From Plectrocnemia conspersa (taxonomy: Eukaryota; Arthropoda; Insecta; Trichoptera; Polycentropodidae): a stretch of 64,000 nucleotides of DNA. Shown here one piece after another: positions 1-12,289 of this stretch. The stretch's first letter is position 1. Each line of letters begins with the position of its first letter. The notes below the pieces were generated by a model. The model did not search any database. It worked only from the letters and a program-made list of their open reading frames with translations, and was not told the DNA's origin. The DNA is taken from positions 2,046,001 to 2,110,000 of the forward strand of contig VTFK01000006.1 in the NCBI GenBank assembly GCA_009617715.1, given 5' to 3'. Both the position numbers and the translations under genes were made by a program.

Positions 1-479
1 TACATATAATTTTTTTATTATGTAATACTTTATTCATTACAATTAATTTTATTCGTACTGTTATTACAAATTTATTGCATTACCGTATTGCAGTAGCACG
101 TCGCTGTTCAGTTTCTTCAGCGGTTTATTGGCACGTATTGCAGTAGCATGTAATCGTCTTTGATAAATAAAAGTTGAAAATAGCACAGTTGACCTAGAAA
201 TGGCAACCAGAATGACATGTGGAAATGTCACGTTGCTACTGGTTATCATTTGGGAGAAGTTATTGTGACAGATAAACATATATGTACAAATAGAATGGAT
301 ATATACAGAGCGATCAGTATTTAAAAAATATATGTATACAAATACTAAACATAGTATATTAAAATAATAAATAAAATGATATATTTAAATAGTTATTTAA
401 TAGGCATATTTAAAAATATCTAACTTTTTTGCGAGCCAGAGAATCTGGAGGTTTATTTAATAGTTGTTAATTTAAAAAT

Positions 480-630
480 AATTAATTAATTAAACCGTGA
501 AATACTTTCTCTTTTGCTCGCTCGCGTTACGTTCCGCACCCCTTTATCTCTCACTCACTCTCGTCACTTAACATGCGAGCGAGCGAAACGGAAAGTATCT
601 CGCCTTACGCGCCTGATGTAGGGGAGAGGA
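480..630. repeat. Palindromic GC-richer fragment of a TIR repeat family
   Basis: An island in AT-rich DNA. A segment around 548-603 matches, in reverse complement, the stretch near 14430-14490 of the TIR element at 14220-15184 (shared motifs around GTTAAGTGACGA and the GAGCGAGCG run). The two halves of the island are also mutually complementary: the arm near 503-530 pairs with the arm near 570-602. It is probably an internal fragment of the same element family. The rest of bases 1-790 is AT-rich with nothing else supported. Confidence 0.45.
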
Positions 631-790
631 TTGAAATGCAGTTTTTAAAAAAATATATATTATTTATTTATTTTTATTAAATCTTTCATTGTAATCTGAT
701 TGATGCATTAAAATGTATAACTAATATATGTCACTGCAGTTGGTGCCGGTTTTTTTTAATAATAGTGCATTTTTTATAACTAAAAATTCG

Positions 791-868
791 AGTGCCGCTG
801 CCGGGACTCGAACCCGTAACCTCAGAGTTACTAGTCTGAGACGTTATGGACTACGCTATTCCGTCCTT
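791..868 (-). pseudogene. tRNA-like sequence (pseudo-tRNA or SINE head)
   Basis: Read on the minus strand, this contains a T-arm like stretch with GGGTTCGAGTCCC and an anticodon-arm like hairpin (CTCAGA ... TCTGAG) around a CTAGTAAC loop, preceded by a D-arm like segment. The anticodon loop would have 8 bases, not 7, and I find no paired acceptor stem. A functional tRNA is therefore unlikely. A tRNA-derived SINE head or decayed tRNA fits best. A tRNA-Thr reading (AGT in the loop) is possible but unsupported. Confidence 0.35.
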
Positions 869-1595
869 AAAAAGTGTGAAATATTTTTTAATTTATTTCT
901 GTATTAAATTTTCATGTCTTGAAAGTATTTCATGAATGAAATATATAATCGAAGTTTTAAAAATAGTAATTTTACCAGTAATCTTTATATTTTTATCCAT
1001 ACATATAGTATATCCATATATGAAAAGATATCGTCTCATTTTATAAAACACAACAATATTATTCTAACGCAGATCGATTAAGTGGATTTTAAGCAATCAG
1101 AAATTTTATATATAACATTGCTTTTATAAAATACATTCTGCATCTTATTCTGTCAGTGGGCGTTCCAGATGATGCGCTTATAATTTCGCGCTTCTGCCTC
1201 GTAATTTTGCGATTTCGAGCGTAACATATAGTTCGTTTTTATTTAACCCACTTCTCCATCCAATATTCTTTTTGTAGAACTCATTGTTTTAAGTAACTGT
1301 TCCTAAATGATTGTTTTTTTTTATAGTAATACATATATCCTTAAACATCTCTATGTTTAAGCAATTAAATATTTATTACTATTTTAATCACCTTTTCATG
1401 CAAATTTAAATTATTAATAGCAAAGTTTTACCTCTTTCATAGACCATATATAATATCATTGCTCAATATTTAACATGAGATATTAAAATAGAAACTGCTC
1501 GTAAACTAAATTATGGGGATTGCTAAAGATCGTATGGTGCAATGGTCGTTCAATATATAAAATCATGCAATGGACTAGATCCTTAAAAATATTCA

Positions 1596-1771
1596 CAATT
1601 GATATTGATCAACTGAAGGCATTATTTTATTCAGAATAATGCAACAATTCAAGTGCTTGCACACAATTAGGCGTTAGCAATTCAATAATTATAAATCAAT
1701 TAAAACATCTCGATAAATGGGTGCCACATGAACTGAATGAAAACCAAAATAATAGCAAAGAAGCACAATAA
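1596..1771 (+). pseudogene. Mariner transposase N-terminal (HTH) remnant
   Basis: The plus strand reads D-I-D-Q-L-K-A-L-F near its start and ends with KHLDKWVPHELNENQNN. This matches the helix-turn-helix end and the WVPHEL motif that follows the DNA-binding domain in mariner/SETMAR-type transposases. A stop codon interrupts the reading (after FYSE) and there is no catalytic domain downstream, so it is a decayed fragment. It lies immediately left of the inverted-repeat element at 1841. Confidence 0.65.
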
Positions 1772-1840
1772 TTTCCCAACTCAATTATCACTATTTAAAT
1801 TAAACATTGTAATTATTAGCTGAGACCATAAAACGCAATT

Positions 1841-2334
1841 GGGGACCCGACAAAGTCGCGCCGGATAATCCCGCGCCGACTAAGCCGCCCCGACATAGCC
1901 GCGCAATACAACCCCGACATTGCCGCGACGATAAAGCTGCGCCGACATTGCCGCGGAAATCAAAATTATAAAATTGAATAAAATGAAAGAAAATGATTTT
2001 TTTAATTCTAATTATTTTGTTTTGTGGACATCTCTATCACTAGTGATTCGCTTTTTGAACAGTTAGTCATAGATTGGATGATGCTGGACAGTTACAAAAT
2101 ATACCGAAATGAAAATAAATCAATACAATATCATTAAAACAAGGTTAGGTTGCTTGGTTCTACAGTGAAAGTCGGCGCGAGCGGTAGCGAGTCGCCTTCC
2201 TTTTCCTATATATATTTGTAATTATTAATAAATAAAAACCATGTTATAAAATGAATTTTGTTTTGACTTTGCGCGGCTATGACGGCGCGGCTTAGTCGGC
2301 GCGGGATTGTCCTGCGCGGCTTTGTCGGGGTGCC
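1841..2334. mobile_element. MULE-like MITE with 9-bp target duplication
   Basis: A 494-bp element flanked by a perfect 9-bp direct repeat AACGCAATT (1832-1840 and 2335-2343). Its ends are inverted repeats of about 50 bp: the left begins GGGGACCCGACAAAG, and the reverse complement of the right begins GGCACCCCGACAAAG. Both share CCCGCGCCGACTAAGCCGC further in. The left arm contains short GC-rich sub-repeats around the words CCGACATTGCCGCG and CCGACATAGCCGCG. The interior is AT-rich and non-coding. A 9-bp duplication fits Mutator-like elements, while an 8-bp reading would fit hAT. The open reading frame at 2279 is just the right arm read through. Confidence 0.8.
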
Positions 2335-2749
2335 AACGCAATTATTTTTATTATATAATAATGGTCCTAACTCATATTCTTGCGGTATACCGAAATATAT
2401 TATTCTCTCTCTTTTGAATATACATATTTTTTATTATTTTGCTTTCTATACATTAAATAATACCTATGCGAATTATACCTAAACTCTAGTTCATTCTTAA
2501 ATATTATACATATGTATTTTAATTCGTTGCGACCAGAATTTAAGCGCTCGAAAACACTTTCCATATACGAGCCAGAAACAATGATGTTTTAGGCGATAGC
2601 TATGAAGAGTTGGAACAATTCATGTGGGATAGTGCCTATATTTTATAGGTTTGCTCAACTATAATTTTTCTTAAGTATTTTTATTTTATTTTACGGTTCG
2701 CATTTGTAATAAAAATAGGTATATAAAATAAACATACTTCTGTTAGCCT

Positions 2750-3059
2750 AACTGGTAGGTTTATTATCTATCAACAAGTGGGCGTTCGCATTTCCCGAGT
2801 TTTCCTTGACATTGCGGAAATTGCGCTCTAGGGGGCTGACTCATTGTTTTGGGCCGCGGCCGCACGATGACAGCACCTGCAGCGAAGTTATCGAGCCGAG
2901 AGCTCGGAGCGAGCTGGTCAGTGCGAAAGCCGCTCTCGGCCGACGCGGTCTCATCGTCAGGTTGGCTCGTATGCCACCAGATTAATCAAACAATAATACT
3001 GTCAAGGCGCGTGCTATTCGAATAGACCGATTTGCTACCATGTCATCAATCGGAAATCG
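2750..3059 (+). promoter_or_regulatory. Putative promoter and 5' non-coding exon of the ZIP gene
   Basis: A CpG- and GC-richer island in very AT-rich surroundings, ending in a strong donor, AAATCG|GTGAGTG (exon end 3059). The next plausible acceptor on this strand is TTACAG at 6972, directly before the first coding exon of the ZIP transporter, so this is inferred to be its untranslated first exon with the promoter just upstream. The transcription start is not determined; somewhere in 2800-2900 seems likely. One isolated match to the metal-response core TGCRCNC (TGCGCTC, 2822-2828) lies here, and a single match of that length is weak evidence. Short ATGs exist in the putative leader. Confidence 0.45.
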
Positions 3060-6000
3060 GTGAGTGATTGATGTTAATACCAAACGCAAACATTACACAC
3101 ATTCGAGTTAAACATTGAACTCACTGACGGCTTTCGTTTAAGTTGACATTCCGATTTAACTGTGCTGTTTTTGTTATTCTTTTATTTTTATTCTTTGAAT
3201 GGTTAATGCTATTTAGCTTTGTTTTGCATATTGAGTGATTTGATTTTATTATTGTCAAATTTTATAAACAAGTCGAACCTAACACGATTACGAATAAACA
3301 AGAGCAAATAATATTTCTCAAATTTAGGTCACTACAATTTCATTTTTATATACATTTAGGTACTTACTCTCACATATGTATTCATAAACAACATGTTAAC
3401 CTTTACATATTATTACCAGAACATTTACATTTTTTTTTTAATTTTAAAATATTTAATAGCTACAATAAATATATTTAAATTCTAAGCATTTTAATAATTC
3501 TTATTGTAAGGTCTCATTGTACCTGGTAAATTTAACAAATACATGATCTTGAGATAATCGATTACAATTTTTTTGAAATATTAAGGATCAACTAAAATCA
3601 TAGGTTTAATCTTCATTGTAAGGTTTTTAAATTTTGCTACATTCTTTTTATTTTATTAGACTTTATGTATATATTTTATAACTGACATTTATCTATCATA
3701 AGTTTAAAGAAAAGCATAAAATAAAAATGCCACCTTCTTGAGTTTGTCCCTAATATTCTCTACGCATCATGTGATTCACTTTTTAGACAAATCTTTGAAT
3801 GAGAGTTAAAAATTAAAGTATATCCGATGGGACTATAAAAATAAATCTGTAACATTTAATCACTTTAATATGATAAAAAAAACAATGAACGTAAACAATT
3901 TTTTGTCGAAGATAGAAGCAAATTGAATCGCAAAAAATCACAGACGACTACTTATTTTTTTAATAGTTCCCATATCACTAACATCATATTTTAATTATTA
4001 ATTGTTATTATATATTACTGAAAGAAGTCACATGTTTGAGTTCTATGCAGTAGTTTCATGTTGCCAATAATATAACTGCATTCATATGCTGAGGCAGACG
4101 CAGCTTATATCCGCGCGCATGCTTCTAGAAGTATCTGCCTTTATTTTGCAGATTTTTGGATTCTGTATGCATTTTAATTTAATTATTTAAAATACACATT
4201 GAATCAAATGAATGTTTTTTGAATCAAATGAAAAATACAATACACACTACTATATTTAGATAATTATTAGTACGTGTCACTAATATGTATCGCTTGAATT
4301 TTACTAATACTCATTATATTTTGACTTTTGCATCATCAAATTAAACTCATAAGATGATGTGAAAAATGTTACTATAATTCTGATTTATTTACCCTTGAAG
4401 CTGGTGGTGGAGAAGAGGAGAAGATATGGTGGAGAGTTATAGTTTGAAAAGGATGATTCAATTGTTTCTGAACATTTAAAAAAAAATCGTTTTTATTAAT
4501 AGTCAAACATTTTCCGTATTTCACTTATTATGAAAAATAATATCAATTAAATGGCCGCATTTGGACCGTTTAATCTCATGGTCTTGGCAGCCAGTTGACG
4601 TCACCAAGAAGTGAAATAATGCGATTTGGAAATATCTTGAACGTGGTTCCATCAAAATGCGTCTTTCACATAAATAATTAGATTTCATGCCAAAAATAAT
4701 CGGTTATCAAGCGCTTATAGCGCTCACAATTGACTGTTACAGTCCGACCTTCATTGTTTTAAAAAAAATAAGCCCCAATGACGCCGCTTGACCACAATGC
4801 GCGCCAAACAGTCATTTTTTGGATATGTAATGCTCTTTCATGAATCATGTGAGGATTTCCCTTTCCCCATATTAACATACGCAGAGAGGTTAAAATGTGC
4901 CTCATTAAAGAAAAATAGATGAGGCAAAAAAACTTATTTTTTTCCTGCTGCTCTAACACCCAATCTGCGTAATTTATTCACTGTCCATTGTCTCTGGGAA
5001 GTTATTGTTTTATCTGAGTTTTATACGGGTGTAGGTGCAAGTCTAGATACAAAATGCGGCAAAAGCAAAGTTGGAACGCCAACAAATCGAAAGCCGAAAC
5101 AATAAAGCTTGCGAACAAATGCATTTTCTATCTTTAGCTGATATAATTAGAGATGTAAAACAAACAAAACTATTTTCTAGTTATATAATACTTTGGCTTA
5201 TGTATTATATTATATTTATTTATATTTTTAATCCTAAAAAGGTGGATATGTATGTACATATATATGTATATATAAAGAGATTGCTATTTTTTTATAATCA
5301 CATAAAAATGTATATTTATTACATATAAATCTATATTTATAACCCTAAATGTTTATGGGCTTATTTATTTTGCATTATAATCAGATATGTTTATTATATA
5401 ATATATTATATTGTATATAAAATTATTATTACATATTTAAAAAAAATTTAAATGCTATTCATTGATGTCTAAGTTTATTTCTTATTTCTAATTTTTTTAT
5501 TGAATATATTATAACATAAAATATTCTTAGAATCGGAATAGTTTTTGTCTTATTTGTTCAGTCAATAAAAGTTGGTGTTACCGTATTTAAACAACGTTGT
5601 AAACACTACGATCGTATGACGTGAAGTATCACAAAAACGCGGCTGAGTAATTATATGAATTATTAATTAATAATATAAAATGTTATAATTTAAGCCGTGC
5701 ACGCCACTGACGATTGTTTTTATTAACTGCTTTAATTAATTCGCGTTACATATATTTTTTCAACATATTACAGAATACTGTGCTAGTTTATTATGTTATA
5801 TAATAATATAGTACCAATGCAAGTAGTGTAAAGGGTTAATTTTTTATATTGATCAACAGGTTTGAGAATTTTTTTATTACATTCCTGTTCATGTATTCAC
5901 GATTCATGAGCTCATCTTGAGGTGTAATGTGTAGTTAGTTGAAGGTTGTTAGCATAATAGATTTTTTTTAGTAGAGACAATGAGTGGTACATTTTTGGAC

Positions 6001-6972
6001 GTGCCTGATCTATGCGATTATTATCATAATAAATTCTTAAAGACGATTATATTATCATCAACAACTGCGATTAAAATAATATTAAGATAGTTCAGTAAAT
6101 ATTTTTTTTTAATAGGTTCACTTTATATTGACATTTTGGTTGTTTGGATTATTTTATTCATATTTACTATTGTGATGTTTAATCGTAAACAACATTTTAG
6201 TTTTGTTGTTTTAGGTAAAAATTAATCATCTTTATAGTGACCATGACAACTATGAGTGATTGTATCCGAGAATTATTTACGGTCATTGCAAAAGCAAGTA
6301 CTACTATAAATTGCAATTTTTTAAAGATGTATTTTTCACATTTTAGTTACTTTAAATTGGTAGCAATATTTTGTCACATTACATAGTTCCTCATTTGAAA
6401 CATAATGTACCTTTATACGATTCATATTTATTATATTAAAAATATTAATGTGATGATCGAGAGCCAGGTATAACTACTAGTTTTTTTTACTAATACGCGC
6501 AATAAGAAAACAACTAAAAACTATTTTCTTAAAAGTCATTACAAAAATAAAAATTATGCGTAAAAATATATGATTGTTGGGGATAACTTACAAATGACAA
6601 ATAAAAATATATATGTATATGTACATGTTTTTAATTTACTTTTATGGTTATTGCTGCAATGGATGCAATTATTATATTAAGTACTTTTAACCGTATTTAT
6701 ATTAAGCTACTGTAAGTGATTTCATATGTATTGTTTTGTTACAAAGATCAACCATCTGCGACTAAAAAATATTAAACGCAGTAAATTTATAACAGCAATT
6801 ACTTTAAATTGCTTTTCTCAATGGCACCGTAAATTATATGATATGATTACTATTTGAACACTTACGAGTATCATAAAATAAATGATTAAATTCGACATAA
6901 CGTAGAAACTGCTTCGCTAAAAACGTGTGCGAAAACTTTCTTTCTTTTGAACATGCTTTTTTCATGTTACAG
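3060..6972 (+). other. Putative intron 1 of the ZIP gene
   Basis: AT-rich non-coding DNA between the putative leader exon and the first coding exon. It contains one recognisable transposon remnant (mariner-type, 4550-5075). The short reading frame at 5071-5328 is low-complexity, with no recognisable domain, and is not considered a gene. Nothing else is supported. Confidence 0.4.
4550..5075 (-). pseudogene. Decayed mariner/IS630-type transposase fragment
   Basis: The minus strand encodes a block containing GNPHMIHERALHIQKMTVWR and SGVIGAYFF. This is the central part of an insect Tc1/mariner-superfamily DDE transposase (usual motif: NPH-IHE, then VTVWCALWSGGVIGPYFF). Nearby (about 4580-4610) is the complement of the GDVNWPP motif. 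The same family recurs at 26323-27451 and 41790-42560. Frames are broken and both ends are eroded, so it is inactive. Confidence 0.75.
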
Positions 6973-7342
6973 GTAGTCAATCTCTATCGCCGATTAGTCT
7001 ACATATAGCTGTAAATATCTAGTCAAATCGCAAAAATGGGGACGATAATAGACGACGTGATCCTTCGTCACGATGACCACCTCAGCGACGACCACAGGAG
7101 CGTCATCATTGCGAAGTCGGTGGCGATGGTGGTGTTGTTCTTTGCCTCGATGACCTTCGGAATGCTGCCTCTGTTTCTGTCCAGGAAGTTCCATTGGATC
7201 AAGGAAGATCAGACCTTAGCCGACATAAAATCGTCCAACAGGATCGTCATCGCTCTGCTGTCGATAGGAGGTGGAGTTTTGCTGGCGACTACCTTCCTGC
7301 ATTTGCTGCCGGAGGTCGGAGAGAACTTGAGGACCTTAGAAG
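6973..7342 (+). CDS. ZIP zinc/iron transporter, coding exon 1 (start codon)
   Basis: First coding exon of a ZIP (SLC39, ZIP1/2/3-like) metal-ion transporter, which moves zinc or iron into the cytosol. It begins after a pyrimidine-rich tract and TTACAG. The start ATG at 7036 lies in a good context (GCAAAAATGG), followed by 102 codons to the donor GAAG|GTATTT at 7342. Seen in the protein: a short acidic/His N-terminus, TM1 (about residues 26-48, with FFASMTFGMLPLFL) and TM2 (about 66-93, with ALLSIGGGVLLATTFLHLLP). The HLLPE motif at the end of TM2 is typical of ZIP proteins. Splicing in phase 1 to the exon at 31191 keeps the frame and rebuilds LRTLEEEEILPKYSFHLD. Bases 6973-7035 are 5' UTR. 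The large ORF continuing past 7342 is intronic. Confidence 0.9.
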
Positions 7343-10300
7343 GTATTTAATAATGATTTTTTTAATGACCTTAACATACAACAAAGTTGCACAACTGCGA
7401 TTCAAAGTTAAGCAGCAAATCCTTGAGGAGTTACTTTCACTCCATAATTATATCAATTTTCATATTTATTGGAATTAGAGGTATTGTTTCTAAATATTTT
7501 ATTAAAATTAAAATTATTTTTTCCATTTGATTACAAGTAAATACTTTATTTAATAGGCTTTAAATATAAACATTAAATATTAAAACGTAATAAATTTACA
7601 TTAGAAATAAAAATATGATAAAAAATAAAAACCAAAATTGAACGTTTCATGGGCAAAATTTTTTTGCTGTTTTTCCAATTTATTTACAATTTACTCATAT
7701 TTATCGCTTAAGTTTAACATTATATAAAATATGTATGTATATGTACATGCATGCATACATTAAAAAAACATATCAGAAAATTATTAGAAAATATTACAAA
7801 AACAATTTTATAAATTTATAGCATTAATCTTCATGACTCGAGACACCTTCACTATTCATTTCAATGTATTCCACAATATTATTGTCTGATAGTAAATTTT
7901 CATAAAAACCTAAATTGCTAGGATCTTGAAGGTATTTTGTTAAGGTTAATAAATCAGATTTTTTTGAGCTCTCAAAGGAATAGGTCATATGCTCGCAAAA
8001 AGTTTATTGCAGTTGGAAGGTCAATATTTTTACTAATTGTAAATCGATCCCAAGACCCCAAAAAACTTTATCGACATAGTACCTTCCCTTTTAATGAATG
8101 ATGAAAATATGGTTTAGAGTATTTTTAATAAAATAAAAATGTTCAATTTCCGGTTTTTCAAGAATTAAAAGTGTTTTTCTCGCCTTCAAAATAATTTTAT
8201 CATAATTTTTGATTTAATGTTTTTGGTCCTTTAGGCAGGTAATGATTTAAAATCAAGTGATAATCAATTATTGAGTATAATTTATTACGAAATTAATACT
8301 AAAATTGTTTAAACTATCTATCTTAAGTTTTCAAATAATACTATTAACAATACATAGTTAAAACTAAAAAAAACATGGTTTTAATTTCATATTAATAGAT
8401 TTTCACTATATAAGTATAAATATTACTTATCCCTGCAATTATTATTCTATATAAAAAAAATTCACCCTTGCTATTTTAATTAGCTCTCGTTTACTTTTAT
8501 TTTAAATACGTTTTTTTTGCGTTTATTTGTTATATTAATTGGAAAATTTTCCATTATAAAATGTAAGATGTTAAAAAATCGTATCAATCAAATGGCATCA
8601 TCGACATTTATTGTTTATATAAAATAAACATGATATGCACACATAGACTAGATAATATCTGTACTGTCTATGCACGTGATGCGTTTGCTCTTGTGTTTTT
8701 GCGGCGTTTTTGTAATATAAGCTGCTCAATCCTCCTGTGTAAAAAAATTGTCACAAAGAGTCGACAGTTTCTATAATTATACATACATATATTTTATTAC
8801 TAATTACACTATTGTGTCTGTGCCGAACTCGCATTTAACAAAAACGAAAAATATAATAATTTGTATACGAAGCTATTTATATTTACACGAAATGTCAGTA
8901 AACATATTTTATTAATTATCTTAACCTTGGACATATATAAAATTTAAATTTATAGTCAGTTTATTGTAAAGAATAATATAGGTTGTTCTTCACACAAAAT
9001 ATTTGGACATTGGAAATTTTTCCAAAAGTCGTGATATTTTTGCCTTCATTTTTTGTAAGAATGATGGTTTGCCGATGTTTTTCCTTAATGAATGCACGGT
9101 ACTATCCATTTCGACAATAAAAAAAGTAACCATTGGCACGTTTTCATATAAAATCTTCAATTTACGTCTAGGCATTCTTTATGTCCGATTTACTTTACTT
9201 ATAGATTTGCCCGTTGTAACGCATTGGGCTTACGCCTGTCAGGTTACAACGAAATATTTAATAAAAAAAAGAAATTCCTAATATTTTTACATTAATCTGA
9301 ATTGAAATATGTATATTTTGATGTAATAAATTGGGCGCGAGTCTATAAGTTTGACGAGCTGGACGCATCCCCTACCGTTCTGCATATCGAAATTAACGGT
9401 GTGTTTGTTCAATTTTTCCATAGAAAACACGTCCTCGCGGGCAGTAAACGAGCATAAAATTGTAATTATAAGCGCGTAACGCGCAACAGCAGCTGGCTAG
9501 TGATAGCAAACATATGGTAATGTGTATAATACACATAAAAATCTATTTTAGTTTAATATATCGTGAAAATACGTGTTTTGTGTTATAATGTGTATAAAAT
9601 CGTGGGGTATTTAAATTGAGCTGAGTATAAAACACACAAATTTACATAAATCATCTATAGGTTCATGAATGAGATGTTTAAAAATAAATATGTTTCTATG
9701 AAACATGTTTAATGTGTGATATACAATAGAAAGAGCTTAATAATATATATTAAAATGGCATAAAATAATAATAACATTTCTGTATAATTATTGATTGATA
9801 CATATAATTAAGGAATATATAGCGTATATTACATAAATCACAACACACGAAGTTTATTTTAATTCTTGCTTCTTGAACACCTGCTGGCTTAATAGATTAT
9901 GTTAATAAAAGTTCAATAGCACTCATGAATATTAATGTCGTTGTGTGAATCCGTTGATTTGGCAACTGTAGTGTTAAAATAAAATGCATAAAAATCCACA
10001 ATACAAGATTGCCACGTTCACGATCCAGTCGCGATGACCCAAGGAAAACTTGTTTATAATCATCGAAACAATTTTCTTTTAGCGGCCGAGACCTCGTGAG
10101 GTCAGAAGAGCCACTCGAAAAATTACTGTAAACAATACATTTAACTAATATTTATTAATATAGTATAAATATATATGTTAAAAGGCCCTTTAGTTAGATT
10201 GCGGTTTGTTTATTTAGCGATAAGATAATGAAGTGGATATTAAAATGTTAATGACACATTTTTCTGTTAATCACTTATTATTAATACGAGTGTTTTGTGT

Positions 10301-12095
10301 TTTAGTAGCGAGATAATCTTACCATCGATCATTTAAGTTGTATTAAAAAAAAATAGCGAACACATCCGTTTTCAACGGTTGTCGAATAACAAAAAAGGAA
10401 AACAAGACGAAGATAAAAATGGAACAATGTATTAGTGATGTGCTAAATAGTGTGAATTTTCAACATTATTTTTGGTGGATGATGCTGGATTTTCTTAATA
10501 TAATACTGACACTATGAAGCGGTGAATATAAATATATAGTATTATTTTATTGTCTGTTAATCAATTTGACCAAAGGGGAAAAATAAAAATTGAATGACTC
10601 AATAAGTAGTTTATTTGTTAGGATGGTATTTTATACTGCTAAAAAAGCGATGCGATCTTGCCAACTGATTTTAACAATTTCGGTTAAATAGTACATATCA
10701 TACAACATTGATTTTTATTCATAAAAATAAATAAACTGTTATAAAGGTGTAGTTCCTCTAACAATTGTTCTAAATTGTGCATAAAAAAAGGGCTTGAAAT
10801 ATAGTATAGTATTAAACTTCACTAGATAAAGCTGTTTGAAATATCCTTTGGAGTTTTATGTGTTATATAAGGATGTAAGATTTTCAAAGTGTATGTACAT
10901 ACATACATATACTTGATATATTTCAAAGGTCTAAAAAATGTTCGCCAGCGCTGCCCTGAGCCGGATTCCAGCTTCGTTTCACATACGCTATTCATTCTGA
11001 ATGATCTCAACCAATATGTAGTTTATGCACTTGCAATCTGCATAAGGTACGTGTATATCGTTCCACATTTGCCCACAGAATGCGGATTTGTGCTTCGAAT
11101 ATTCGGTCAGTAAATATTACAGTTGTATTTTTGACGCATGAAATCGCGTCATAAATTTACAGACTCGGGGTTCAAAGTATTCTTTATGAGCTTCTGTTGC
11201 GTGATGAGAATGTAATGATGAATTAAAATAATATTATACACTTGTAATGTAACTCGATACAAAAAATGCGGTGGCGTTGTCTGACTAATGCCAAAGAACG
11301 TGGTCTGTTCGAAGAGTATCTAATCTTTAATTTCACATATAAACATCTCTTCTCAATATCTAAAGCATGAAGTAATGCTGAAATCTTCATTGATACACTT
11401 ATGTGTGATCTTTTGATTTATATTTTATATTTTAAAACATTTTTTTCTTCATATACATAATGGGCTGTTCAAAAAGTATCTATTCTTTATAATATATTTT
11501 TTTTAGGAATTACTTCCTCAATATCTTAAGTATAAAGTACTGATAGCTATCGATGAAATCTCTATTTGGACTCTTTTATTTTATTTTTATAAATATGCTG
11601 CTTTGAAATTTCTTCCTACTTTTTGAAGCATTTTTTCTTGATATACATACATATATAAGGCGTAACGTTGCTAAATAACCCGTAAATGCTCGGCGACTTT
11701 CAACTACGAGTATCTTAAAGAGTCGCGATTGCGTCCCTTATTCTTGAGCGCTTGAGAACGCTCCTTTTACACGAGCTTGCCAAACACAAGAGCTGAATAA
11801 ATGATGCAGGAATAAATGATGCACCATATTTAAAAAAAATATGTTTTATTTATATAGTATTATTTACTTATGAGTTAAAATGGACTGGGTTAGACTGTTA
11901 TAACTCGAATCCAATCGTTACAACTGCAACCGCACTTTACACTTTTATGCCTGCATTTTATTCATTTACTACAATGAGGCTTTTAGGATTACTATCTAAA
12001 TTTATTGAAGTTTTATGATATAATTAGTTCCATGTTGGAAATTAAATAAACTTTTTACGAAAAGTCGGCAGATGAGGCGCCGCCGGTCGTCGTCT
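7343..12095 (+). other. ZIP intron 2, proximal part
   Basis: Start of a 23.8-kb intron (7343-31190). It is AT-rich with no coding potential I can support. A short palindromic repeat (GTTGTAAC ... GTTACAAC around GCATTGGGCTTACGCC) lies at 9212-9252; related copies lie near 26211-26250 and 54296-54350. A roughly 170-bp imperfect tandem duplication spans about 11300-11650, each unit starting near CTGTTC-A-AAGTATCTA. A somewhat CpG-richer patch at 9330-9500 is unexplained. Confidence 0.5.
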
Positions 12096-12099
12096 TAAC

Positions 12100-12289
12100 C
12101 CTTTGAACGCGTTAATCAAAAATAATATTTTATTGTTTTTTTTTTGAAAAATGCAAATTTTACCTTGATACTGTGTTTAAATGTTCTGATTTTTTAATTT
12201 TTATTGAAAAGCATTTTTTTTACTGATTTTTGCGTAAAGAGATAAAACAATCAATTGGGCGACTTTAGTCACTTTCCGCGTTCAAAGGG
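12100..12289. mobile_element. piggyBac-type MITE with TTAA target duplication
   Basis: A 190-bp element bounded by TTAA on both sides (12096-12099 and 12290-12293). Perfect terminal inverted repeats CCCTTTGAACGCG (left) and CGCGTTCAAAGGG (right) enclose an AT-rich, non-coding interior. TTAA duplications with CCC...GGG termini are the signature of piggyBac-superfamily insertions, so this is a non-autonomous derivative in the ZIP intron. Confidence 0.85.

Noticed and set aside
791..868. A working tRNA gene
   Set aside because: The anticodon loop would have 8 bases and no acceptor stem pairs; kept only as a tRNA-like relic.
2279..2482. 67-codon frame starting in GC-rich DNA
   Set aside because: It is the right inverted repeat of the MULE-like element read through.
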